A stretch of 64,000 nucleotides of DNA, taken from NCBI RefSeq assembly GCF_024171645.1, contig NZ_JALKAC010000006.1, forward strand, positions 285,107 to 349,106. Reading direction: 5' to 3'. The notes beneath the pieces were generated by a model. That model searched no databases. It worked only from the letters and a program-made list of their open reading frames with translations, and had not been told where the DNA came from. Made by a program: the position numbers and the translations under genes. Positions 35,294 to 42,987 of this stretch are shown here, piece after piece (within the stretch, counting starts at the first letter, position 1; every line of letters starts with the position of its first letter). This stretch comes from Flavobacterium sp. HSC-32F16 (GTDB taxonomy: Bacteria; Bacteroidota; Bacteroidia; Flavobacteriales; Flavobacteriaceae).

Positions 35294-36205
35294 TTATTTC
35301 GCCTCATTTTCTTTACGAAAAAGCTCAAAATCATTTAAATTATAATTAGGACAAGCGCCTTTTTGAGAAGTAATAAAAGCACCCAAAGCCGTTGCCTGCT
35401 TCATAATTTCTACTGGATCTTCGTTTAGAATTCTTTTCGACAGAAATCCGGCTAAAAAAGAATCACCGCTTCCTACAGTATCCTGAATTGTAACAGGAAC
35501 TGCCGGAGCATCATATTTTGTATTTCCATCATAATACAAAGCACCTTTACTGCCTTTACTCACCAGAACTTCTTTAATATCAAATTTGTCCTGAATAAAA
35601 TGTACCGAATCATCTTCGCTCACATAATTTTTTTTTAAAAAATCAAGAACTAAGCGCAGTTCGGCTTTGTTCATTTTTACCAAATCGGCTTTATGAAGAA
35701 GTTCATTTATAACCGAAATAGAATAGTGCGGAGGGCGAATATTAATATCAAAAACCTTAAACTTAGCGATTTCCAAAAGTTCAAAAAGCGTGTTTTTAGA
35801 AGTTTCGTTTCGGGTAATCAAACTTCCAAAAACGAAAGCCGATGCATTTGATATTTTTTCGATATAATCATTTCTAAATTCGATAAAATCCCAGGCAACT
35901 GGTTTTATAATATTATAATGCGCTTCGTTATGTTCGTCAATATGAGCAATTACAGTTCCGGTTGGATATTGATTGTCAATCTGGCTGTCCTGGGTCGAAA
36001 TGTTCCAATCTGTAAGCTGGGCCAAAAGATCGGTTCCCAGTTTATCATTTCCAACACGGCTGATCATGTGCGAATCGATTCCCATTCGCATTAAATTATA
36101 CGCTACATTAAACGGAGCACCGCCTGCACGTGCACCTTCCGGAAAAATATCCCAAAGTACTTCCCCATAACAATAGATCGATTTTGTATTTATTTCTTGT
36201 TTCAT
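35294..36205 (-). CDS. PfkB-family carbohydrate kinase, probable fructokinase
   Basis: 303 residues. N-terminal GEVLWDIFPEGARAGGAPFNVAYNLMRMG and the C-terminal PfkB signature DTVGSGDSFLAGFLS with the catalytic Asp. The AGGAPxNVA opening is typical of fructokinases. First structural gene of the sugar operon. Its leader has a 12-bp LacI-type operator and a 16-nt A-tract between operator and ATG. Confidence 0.85.
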   Translation of the reverse strand: MKQEINTKSIYCYGEVLWDIFPEGARAGGAPFNVAYNLMRMGIDSHMISRVGNDKLGTDLLAQLTDWNISTQDSQIDNQYPTGTVIAHIDEHNEAHYNIIKPVAWDFIEFRNDYIEKISNASAFVFGSLITRNETSKNTLFELLEIAKFKVFDINIRPPHYSISVINELLHKADLVKMNKAELRLVLDFLKKNYVSEDDSVHFIQDKFDIKEVLVSKGSKGALYYDGNTKYDAPAVPVTIQDTVGSGDSFLAGFLSKRILNEDPVEIMKQATALGAFITSQKGACPNYNLNDFELFRKENEAK

Positions 36206-36222
36206 GATTTTTTTTTTTTTTT

Positions 36223-36240
36223 TGATTAAACGTTTAAGCA
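36223..36240 (-). promoter_or_regulatory. LacI-type operator before the sugar operon
   Basis: TTAAACGTTTAA (36226-36237), the same 12-bp perfect palindrome as in the lacI promoter, with a central CG as expected for LacI-family operators, 21 nt before the kinase start. A run of 16 T's (36208-36223; A's in the mRNA) separates it from the start codon. Confidence 0.75.
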
Positions 36241-36259
36241 GAGAGGTAAATAAAAAAGT

Positions 36260-37282
36260 TTAGTTGTGTTTAGATTTTGTAGACTCGCCAATATGAAGTT
36301 CAGCATGTAAAATGACATTTTGTAAAGGCAGTAATTTCGTATTTATTTTTTTATCAAGCATCTGTACAGCCGTTGTTCCAATGGCCGAAAGAGGCTGTTT
36401 TACATAAGTTAAAGAAACGGGAAAAAGCTCGTAAGCTTCTGTTTCATCAAACGCGGCAACAGCAATTTCCTGCGGAATACTTACTCCTGATTTTGTCAAT
36501 TTCTTAAGTCCGGAAACAGCCAGTTTATTACTCGTAAAAAAGACTGCATCAGGTTTTTCGGTATTGCTTAATATTGAATCAAGACCCGTATTAATATCCT
36601 GATCAATAGCATCTTTATCAATTAAAAGGACTTGATTTTTATGTATCTGCAAATGATTTTTTTCTAAAGTATCTAAAAATCCCTGAGTTCTTTGCAGTAA
36701 ATGCTGTAATTCGGTTTTATAAGCTACAAGAAGAATATTTTTATAACCTTCATTTACAAGATGTTCTGTAACTTTTTGACTTATATTGTAATTATTAATC
36801 TGAATGCTGTCTGCTTCAATTCCAGATAAATAGCGATCAATTAAAACAAATGGGATTTTTTGTTTTTGAAGTTTTAAAAGGCATTTTTGACTGTTTTCAA
36901 CGGGAGCAATAATTAATCCATCGGCCTGACGATCAGCAAACATATTGATAAGCGCTTCAAATTTTTCAGCATTTTCATCAGAACTTCCAATTAATAAAGT
37001 GTAACCCAGTTTGTTGGCTTCATCTTCAATAATTCGGGCTAACTGAGAAAAGTAAGGATTTGCAATATCGGCCACAACAAGACCAATGATATGGGTACGT
37101 TGTGTTTTAAGACTTTTGGCAATATTGTTTGGTCGGTAGTTTAGTTCTTCTGCCGCTTGTTTTACTTTATCAATTGTTTCCTTCGGAATACGACTATCAA
37201 TCTTATTATTAAGAACATAAGATACAGAGGCGATAGATACGCCTGCTTTTAATGCCACATCTTTTATAGAAATTCTTTTCAC
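36260..37282 (-). CDS. LacI-family transcriptional repressor
   Basis: 340 residues. N-terminal helix-turn-helix ISIKDVALKAGVSIASVSYVLNN with the hinge RPNNIAKSLK, then a periplasmic-binding-like ligand domain (TQRTHIIGLVVADIANPYFSQLARIIE). It probably represses the adjacent kinase-transporter-epimerase operon and itself, since identical palindromes lie in front of both. The inducer is likely the transported sugar or its phosphate. Confidence 0.9.
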   Translation of the reverse strand: MKRISIKDVALKAGVSIASVSYVLNNKIDSRIPKETIDKVKQAAEELNYRPNNIAKSLKTQRTHIIGLVVADIANPYFSQLARIIEDEANKLGYTLLIGSSDENAEKFEALINMFADRQADGLIIAPVENSQKCLLKLQKQKIPFVLIDRYLSGIEADSIQINNYNISQKVTEHLVNEGYKNILLVAYKTELQHLLQRTQGFLDTLEKNHLQIHKNQVLLIDKDAIDQDINTGLDSILSNTEKPDAVFFTSNKLAVSGLKKLTKSGVSIPQEIAVAAFDETEAYELFPVSLTYVKQPLSAIGTTAVQMLDKKINTKLLPLQNVILHAELHIGESTKSKHN

Positions 37283-37301
37283 GATAACGATTTCAGAGAG
37301 G

Positions 37302-37331
37302 CAAATATAATCAACTTAAACGTTTAAGCAA
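37302..37331 (-). promoter_or_regulatory. lacI promoter with operator in the spacer
   Basis: Minus-strand TTG (37329-37331), 19 bp, TATATTTG (37302-37309), a perfect Bacteroidota promoter. The operator CTTAAACGTTTAAG (37315-37328) fills the spacer, so repressor binding would block the polymerase directly. Confidence 0.8.
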
Positions 37332-37393
37332 TGATTTATTTTGAAATTTATAAATTAAGTGAGTTAAAAAAATCATTTTAGCAAAGCCTATAT

Positions 37394-37639
37394 TTATGAA
37401 GAATGCTCGTCTATGATGTTTTTAACACTGCGGATAAAGGTTTCAGTGTTCTTCATTTCATTCTTAATATAAATATCATAATCAATTAAGCTAAACTGAT
37501 CCAGCATATCTTTTTTTAGATACTTAATCATCGATTCAATGCTGCGGGTGTCGTTTTCGTTTTGTCTTTTTAATTCACGTTGTTTACTTTCTAAGTAGGC
37601 TAAGGTTTTTTTTAATCTTTGAATGCTTAATTTATCCAC
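37394..37639 (-). CDS. Small coiled-coil protein of unknown function
   Basis: 81 residues, highly charged and helical: MDKLSIQRLKKTLAYLESKQRELKRQNEND with heptad-like Leu spacing. No signal peptide, no recognised motif. Stands alone between lacI and the PepSY gene. Frame and composition look coding, but no family is recognised. Confidence 0.55.
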   Translation of the reverse strand: MDKLSIQRLKKTLAYLESKQRELKRQNENDTRSIESMIKYLKKDMLDQFSLIDYDIYIKNEMKNTETFIRSVKNIIDEHSS

Positions 37640-37747
37640 GCTGAATCTTTTAAATTTATATAACTTCTCTGCTACATACGTTTAAAATGACAATTCAGTT
37701 TGTCATCTTTTCAAAAAAATAAAATATTTTAGCCAAATATAATTAAC

Positions 37748-37788
37748 TATTCATATAACTGATTGAAAAAGTATTAGTTATATGAATA
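37748..37788. repeat. Inverted repeat downstream of the PepSY gene
   Basis: TATTCATATAACT (37748-37760) and AGTTATATGAATA (37776-37788) are perfect complements around 15 nt. No T-run follows on either strand; it may act as a weak end of the siderophore operon or be a dispersed palindrome. Confidence 0.5.
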
Positions 37789-37799
37789 ATGAATTACAT

Positions 37800-38909
37800 T
37801 TATTTTTTAGATTTTTTTCTTCCAAGCCAAATTAAAAGACCGGTAACAGGGAGTGTTACCGCAAAAAGACATACCAGAAAAGCAAGGATTTTAGTAGGAT
37901 AACCGTAAATGCTTCCTGTATGAATAGGGTAAATTAGACGCCTTACTTTGTCGCCGTCGCTTAATTTTTCGTATGGACGGCTTTCTAAAATTTGCCCCGT
38001 ATATTTATCAAAATAGGCGTTACTTGAAATATTCGGAATCGATTTTTCGAGGTTTAATTTGATAATCATGATACTGTTTATGGTATCAGATGGAATTCTA
38101 ATTTGTGTATCGCCTTTGTATGGGTAAAGACTATCAGTTTTCGAAAATATATTTTGGTAGAAATACGTTTTATCAAGTTTAGGATCAACTTTGGTTGGGT
38201 TTTCAACTTTAGCCGAAGGTTTCTTTGTAGTGCCGTCAGCCAGTAAATAAATAGTACTTTCAAACCATTTAAAAGACCAGGTTAAACCCGTTAAGGAAAT
38301 TATCAGTAGAAAAAGAAAAGTGTAGAAACCAAAAGTCGAGTGAAAATCCCAATTAACCCTTTTAAACGAAGCACTCCATTTTACGGTTAATCGTTGTTTT
38401 AGATTTTTTATTTTCTTCGGCCACCATAAAATGATTCCCGAAATCAGCATAAAAACAAAAATAAGACAGCTGCATCCGGTAATAAACTTTCCAACATCAC
38501 CTAAAATTAAATGACGGTGTAAATCTAAAACAACCGAAAAAAAACGGCTTCGTTCCGGAGTTTTACCCAAAACCTTCCCAGTGTAAGGATCAACAGAAAA
38601 AATCTGACCCTTTTTATCCGTATCTGTTCCCGTAACAATTACCGTCCTTTCAGGATCATTAAAAGCATAAATTCGCTTGATTTTCTTAATTGAATAATTT
38701 TGCTGAATGTCTTTAATATAAAAATCAACCGTCATTTTTTTTGTTCCGATTTCCGAAACCTTATAAAATTCGGGATTTACAAACTCATCGATTTCCTCTT
38801 CAAAAACAAGAATACTTCCGGTAAGTGCTACAATAAAAACAATTAGCCCGGACGCAAGTCCGAGCCAAAGGTGTAATAAGCCAATATTTTTTTTAAACGT
38901 TTTATTCAT
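37800..38909 (-). CDS. PepSY-associated transmembrane protein
   Basis: 369 residues with four main transmembrane helices. Opening KNIGLLHLWLGLASGLIVFIVALTGSILVFEEEID, LHRHLILGDVGKFITGCSCLIFVFMLISGIILWWPK and the final LIWLGRKKSKK are typical of PepSY_TM proteins, often ferric-reductase-like or linked to siderophore iron release. It follows the siderophore receptor by 47 bp and likely helps recover iron from the imported siderophore. Confidence 0.88.
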   Translation of the reverse strand: MNKTFKKNIGLLHLWLGLASGLIVFIVALTGSILVFEEEIDEFVNPEFYKVSEIGTKKMTVDFYIKDIQQNYSIKKIKRIYAFNDPERTVIVTGTDTDKKGQIFSVDPYTGKVLGKTPERSRFFSVVLDLHRHLILGDVGKFITGCSCLIFVFMLISGIILWWPKKIKNLKQRLTVKWSASFKRVNWDFHSTFGFYTFLFLLIISLTGLTWSFKWFESTIYLLADGTTKKPSAKVENPTKVDPKLDKTYFYQNIFSKTDSLYPYKGDTQIRIPSDTINSIMIIKLNLEKSIPNISSNAYFDKYTGQILESRPYEKLSDGDKVRRLIYPIHTGSIYGYPTKILAFLVCLFAVTLPVTGLLIWLGRKKSKK

Positions 38910-38956
38910 ATAAATAAGTAATTCAAAAATGTTTTCAAATATAAATAAAGCATTTA

Positions 38957-41401
38957 TTAAAATGAATACCCTAATGTTAACAACCAGTTTGATGGCGCAC
39001 CAGGAAACAAGCGAATATAATCGTAACCGCCAACCCAGTATGTTTTGTTGGTTATGTTGTTAGCATTCAGCTGAATTTTAAATTTATTGATGTTGTAATA
39101 CAAAGCAGCATTAAACAAAGTATAACCCGGAATGGTCTGAGTTACAGTCTGGCTTAAGTTACGGGTAGTTACAAAATTACTTCCAAAAGCAAGACCAAAA
39201 TCTTTTAAAGCACCGTTTGTAAAGTTATAACGCGTCCAGACATTTCCTTGCTGAACTGGTGTATTTGGTTTTTGTCTTCCAATTTCAGTTGCTACAGGAC
39301 TTTCTGTAATGGCAGCTTCATTATAGGAATAAGCGGCAGAAATACTCCAATTACGGGTAATGTTTCCGTTTACGTCAATTTCAATACCTTTTGATTCTTC
39401 TTCACCAATAGATCGCATTAAATCTGGATTTGTTGGATCATTGGCCGGATATAAAGTATTTTTCTGCTGAATTTTAAACAAAGCTACAGTCACAAAAAGT
39501 TTTTCTTTAAACCAAGAAGATTTTCCTCCAAATTCGACCATATTGCTTTCTAACGGATCAAACGGACCTCCTGCATTTGGATTTGATAACGATGATGCGG
39601 TCTGCGGATTGTATCCTTTAACGTAAGTTCCGTATAAGTTAATGTTTGGATTCAGTGTATAAGTCAATCCAAAACGTGGAAGGAACGAATGCTGTTTAAC
39701 CTTCTTTTCAGTCGTTTTTTTGTAGTTTTCTTTATCTGAATATTCGTCGTAACGAACACCAATTAAAGCCTGAAAAGCGCCAAATTTAATATGATCCTGA
39801 AGATAAATTCCATACAATGAATAATAAGTTGGGTCAAACGGACGAGCTGCATAAAAATATTTACTCATGTCTTTTAACTGCTGAGAAGCCATTGGATTTG
39901 TCAAGTCAAAATGCGCTACGTTTGGAACCGGATTTCCTTTAGAATCTAATAAATAAAGATTCTTTTTTGCCGGATCATACGTTGCAATAGAACCGTTATT
40001 GGCAGCATTTCTATATCCGGTTGCCTGCAATTGCGAACCTCCAGACGGAACTTGTTCTTGTGCATAATCATAACCGGCAATTAAATTGTGATCTAAAGCT
40101 CCCGTTTTGGCCTGATATTTAAAGAAAGCAGAAAGATTATCAATATAACGTTTACGTTTACGCTGAAATACCTGCATTTCGATTGCGGTTGGAATTGTCG
40201 ATCCGTCTCCGGCAGAAGCATATTTATTTGCGCCGCGGTGTTCCAAAAGATCTTCGGTATAACCTGTACGAATGTAGGATGCCGATAATGACAAACGATC
40301 TGTAAACTGATGATTTAAAGAAGTTGTAACAATATAGGTTTCTTCATTTAAATAATCATTGGTTGAGTTTAATGAATTAGACGTTTTTGTCGAATATAAA
40401 TTATTTTCATAAGTCGATTGTCCTCGGTCTAAATTACTTTTAGAACTGGTATAAATCAAATCGAAGTTTACACTGGTTTTATCATTTGGAAGAAACGAAA
40501 GAGAAGGAGCAATTACAATATTTTTGTCGAATTGTAAATCTCTAAAAGAATTAGCATTTTCATAACCTAAATTCAAACGGTATAAAAGTGATTTATCTTC
40601 GGTTAGAGGACCAGTAAAATCAGCTAAAGCTCTTAAAGTATTAAAACTTCCAGTAGAAAAACTTACGCTGTTTGCCGCCTGATCCAGCGGTTTTTTTGTA
40701 ACCCTGTTTATAACTCCTCCGGGAGAAGCATTTCCAAACAAAGCAGAAGAAGGTCCTTTTAAAACTTCAACACGCTCCAAATAATTAGCAAGAGGCTGTT
40801 TCCAGAAACCTGTAGAAGTTCTCATTCCGTTCAACAACTGCGTGTTGCTTCCTCCGTTAATTCTAAAACCTCTTATCGAAATATCATCATAAAAAGTAAA
40901 CTGGCTCACACCGCTGAAGTTTTTTACGACTTCGCCTACGCGGATAGAACCCTGATCTGCGATTAATTCCTTTGTAGCATAAGAAACCGCCTGAGGAAGA
41001 TCTTTTAAAGCGATTTCGGTTTTCGCACCAATAAAAGATTTCGTGTTTTTATACGATTTCTCTTTTCTTCCTGTAATTTCTACAGTTTGTAAAGTATTGA
41101 CATTTTCCTGTAAAACTATTGAAAGTTCAAGGTTTTCATTTTCATGCAGTTCTACCGTTTTTTCCTGTACAGAAAATCCCATTGCCGAAAAATAAACGGT
41201 ATAAGTTCCTGGTGTTAGATTGTTGATTTCAAAATTTCCTTTGTCATCAGAAGTAGTGCTTTTTTTAGGGCTTTTAATAGAAATTGAAGCATAAGAGACA
41301 GCTTCATTACTCTCGGAAGTTAATTTTCCGGAGATTTTGGCATTTTGCGCCTGCCCTAAATTAAAAAAGGCAAGAAGCAAAAATAAATAAGTAAATTTCA
41401 T
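38957..41401 (-). CDS. TonB-dependent siderophore receptor
   Basis: 814 residues. Signal peptide (1-18), a carboxypeptidase-D-like regulatory domain (about 22-105, ISGKLTSESNEAVSYASI), a plug with QAVSYATKELIADQGS, IRGFRINGGSNTQLLNGMRT and LERVEVLKGPSSALFGNASPGG, and a FhuE/FpvA-type barrel with GIEIDVNGNITRNWS and a final aromatic strand. Imports ferric siderophore across the outer membrane. A clear promoter lies 20-60 nt upstream. Confidence 0.94.
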   Translation of the reverse strand: MKFTYLFLLLAFFNLGQAQNAKISGKLTSESNEAVSYASISIKSPKKSTTSDDKGNFEINNLTPGTYTVYFSAMGFSVQEKTVELHENENLELSIVLQENVNTLQTVEITGRKEKSYKNTKSFIGAKTEIALKDLPQAVSYATKELIADQGSIRVGEVVKNFSGVSQFTFYDDISIRGFRINGGSNTQLLNGMRTSTGFWKQPLANYLERVEVLKGPSSALFGNASPGGVINRVTKKPLDQAANSVSFSTGSFNTLRALADFTGPLTEDKSLLYRLNLGYENANSFRDLQFDKNIVIAPSLSFLPNDKTSVNFDLIYTSSKSNLDRGQSTYENNLYSTKTSNSLNSTNDYLNEETYIVTTSLNHQFTDRLSLSASYIRTGYTEDLLEHRGANKYASAGDGSTIPTAIEMQVFQRKRKRYIDNLSAFFKYQAKTGALDHNLIAGYDYAQEQVPSGGSQLQATGYRNAANNGSIATYDPAKKNLYLLDSKGNPVPNVAHFDLTNPMASQQLKDMSKYFYAARPFDPTYYSLYGIYLQDHIKFGAFQALIGVRYDEYSDKENYKKTTEKKVKQHSFLPRFGLTYTLNPNINLYGTYVKGYNPQTASSLSNPNAGGPFDPLESNMVEFGGKSSWFKEKLFVTVALFKIQQKNTLYPANDPTNPDLMRSIGEEESKGIEIDVNGNITRNWSISAAYSYNEAAITESPVATEIGRQKPNTPVQQGNVWTRYNFTNGALKDFGLAFGSNFVTTRNLSQTVTQTIPGYTLFNAALYYNINKFKIQLNANNITNKTYWVGGYDYIRLFPGAPSNWLLTLGYSF

Positions 41402-41428
41402 GGTGGGCGATTATTTTAATTTAGGCTG

Positions 41429-41458
41429 CAAATCTATACTTATTTAGATTAATTACAA
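41429..41458 (-). promoter_or_regulatory. Promoter of the siderophore receptor operon
   Basis: Minus-strand TTG (41456-41458), 19 bp, TAGATTTG (41429-41436): a perfect match to the Bacteroidota consensus, 28 nt before the ATG. The spacer and upstream DNA contain AT-rich repeats (ATTTAGATT / AATTAGAATT) that could be a Fur site; that part is weak. Confidence 0.65.
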
Positions 41459-41530
41459 ATAATTAGAATTAAATAATGAGCAGATTTTACAATAATTTTA
41501 AGAAATCTTCGCCATCAATCTTAAAATGAA

Positions 41531-41563
41531 ATAAGCCTCTTACAAAAATTGAAAGAGGCTTAT
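41531..41563 (-). terminator. Hairpin terminator after the EamA gene
   Basis: ATAAGCCTCTT (41531-41541) pairs with 41553-41563. The T-run is better on the plus strand, but no plus gene ends here; it lies 8 bp past the EamA stop. Confidence 0.55.
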
Positions 41564-41570
41564 GGATTTT

Positions 41571-42434
41571 TTATTTTCTGATAGAAATTATAGTTTGTGA
41601 AATTACCGAAGTGATGACAAAAAATAATCCGATATAAAAGAAGATGTTAACTTCTTTACTTTCATTAAAAAACAGAAATGCCATTACAATGGCATAAACC
41701 GGTTCCAGATTAAAAGTAAGATTGACTGTAAATGCCGAAATCTTTTTTAATGATTCTGCAAACAAAACATACAATCCAACTGTACAAAATGAAGCTAAAA
41801 TAATCAGATAGAAAATATCTTTTAAACTTGGTAAGATACTTTCGACAGGAAAAATATACAGATAAACCGGAAGCAATATTCCCAATCCCAAAGTACCGCC
41901 AATCATTTGATAATAGTTAATGAGTTTGCTATCGTAAATCGTTACCAATCTTTCATTAAAAATTGTATAAAGCGCAGCAAAAGCCGATGATATTACGCCT
42001 AAAATAATTCCTAATTGATAAGAAGAATCGAAATGGAAAATAAGCGCAATTCCGGCAAGGGTAAGCATACTTAGCAATAGTTCACTTGTGTTAAATTGCT
42101 TTTTATTTAGCAGGGGAGCAAACAAGGCCGTAAACAAACTGGTTAAGCAATAGGAGACCACACCAACAGAAATATTCGAATATTTAATACTGGCATAAAA
42201 AAATATCCAGTGTATTGTGATCAAAAGTCCGGCTCTTGCAATATTGAATTTTTCTCTTAGCGAAATGTCCTTCGAAATTTTAAATAATTTCAGGATTATA
42301 AATAAAATTATAGAGGAAAATAGAACTCGGTATCCAACTAAAAGGCCTTCGTTTAACGAAATAAGTTTGCCAAAAACACCAGTAAAACCGGCAAGTAGTA
42401 CAGCAATGTGCAATAAAATATATGATTTTTTCAT
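41571..42434 (-). CDS. EamA/DMT-superfamily transporter
   Basis: 287 residues with ten hydrophobic helices and two EamA repeats (LLAGFTGVFGKLISLNEGLLVGYRV in the first, LGVISSAFAALYTIFNERLV at the start of the second). An inner-membrane metabolite exporter or importer; substrate not evident. The leader carries a 12-codon ORF and a hairpin, suggesting control by attenuation. Confidence 0.88.
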   Translation of the reverse strand: MKKSYILLHIAVLLAGFTGVFGKLISLNEGLLVGYRVLFSSIILFIILKLFKISKDISLREKFNIARAGLLITIHWIFFYASIKYSNISVGVVSYCLTSLFTALFAPLLNKKQFNTSELLLSMLTLAGIALIFHFDSSYQLGIILGVISSAFAALYTIFNERLVTIYDSKLINYYQMIGGTLGLGILLPVYLYIFPVESILPSLKDIFYLIILASFCTVGLYVLFAESLKKISAFTVNLTFNLEPVYAIVMAFLFFNESKEVNIFFYIGLFFVITSVISQTIISIRK

Positions 42435-42505
42435 AAGATTGTCTAAACGTCTAGAAAGACGGAATTATAAATTAATTTAAAATTGACTTATAAGCATAGA
42501 AGAAA

Positions 42506-42526
42506 ATACCGGAATAGTTTCGGTAT
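42506..42526 (-). promoter_or_regulatory. Attenuator-like hairpin in the EamA leader
   Basis: ATACCG (42506-42511) pairs with CGGTAT (42521-42526); on the minus strand a TTTTC stretch follows. It lies between the leader ORF and the EamA start, where an attenuator would be expected. The 6-bp stem is short. Confidence 0.35.
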
Positions 42527-42555
42527 AAAATGCAGTATAAAGTCTGATGATTAAT

Positions 42556-42594
42556 TTATAATCGAGGAGGAGGAAGACAACCTTTCTGGCTCAT
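42556..42594 (-). CDS. Leader peptide MSQKGCLPPPRL upstream of EamA
   Basis: A 12-codon ORF with ATG at 42594 and TAA at 42556. The peptide has one Cys and three consecutive Pro, a classic ribosome-stalling feature. It starts about 11 nt after a predicted transcription start and 121 nt upstream of the EamA ATG. Architecture resembles a translational attenuator; the sensed compound is unknown. The wider gap 42435-42987 otherwise holds promoters on both strands and AT-rich DNA. Confidence 0.5.
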   Translation of the reverse strand: MSQKGCLPPPRL

Positions 42595-42611
42595 AATTTT
42601 AGGAATTTGTC

Positions 42612-42642
42612 CAAAAATATTTAAAAACCCTAAGTATAGCAA
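42612..42642 (-). promoter_or_regulatory. Promoter of the EamA leader transcript
   Basis: Minus-strand TTG (42640-42642), 20 bp, TATTTTTG (42612-42619), a perfect -7 consensus. Confidence 0.55.
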
Positions 42643-42815
42643 ATCCATTAACAAGATTTTAAAAGGATAAATAATCTGTTTTTATAGAATTTTTAAAAGC
42701 GATTTTATTAAAATTGAAAAAATTATTTAAAAAAAAATAAGTGTGTTTTGTACGTTTTACAAGGCTTAAAATGTATTTCATCGATTAAAAATGCTTTTAG
42801 TCGATATTTTTGTTC

Positions 42816-42844
42816 TTGTTTTATAAAATTAATACATATATTCG
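42816..42844 (+). promoter_or_regulatory. Candidate promoter of the T9SS metallopeptidase
   Basis: TTG (42816-42818), 18 bp, TATATTCG (42837-42844; one mismatch). A small dyad, ATCGATTAAAA...TTTTAGTCGAT, lies just upstream at about 42779-42804. Leader would be about 135 nt. Confidence 0.4.
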
Positions 42845-42987
42845 CAAAAAAAATAAGTTCATATTATAGTCAAAATACAAGTTAGGAAAGTTTCATTTTA
42901 TGAAACTGATGAAAGGGATTATTCAATTTAGGTTAGAAATAAGTTTAGAATTTATTAAATGCAATTAAATCCCCAAATCATGTATAT

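Noticed and set aside
37748..37788. Inverted repeat considered as a second LacI operator
   Set aside because: Its sequence has no TTAAACGTTTAA core and the arms are 15 nt apart; it lies at the end of a different operon.
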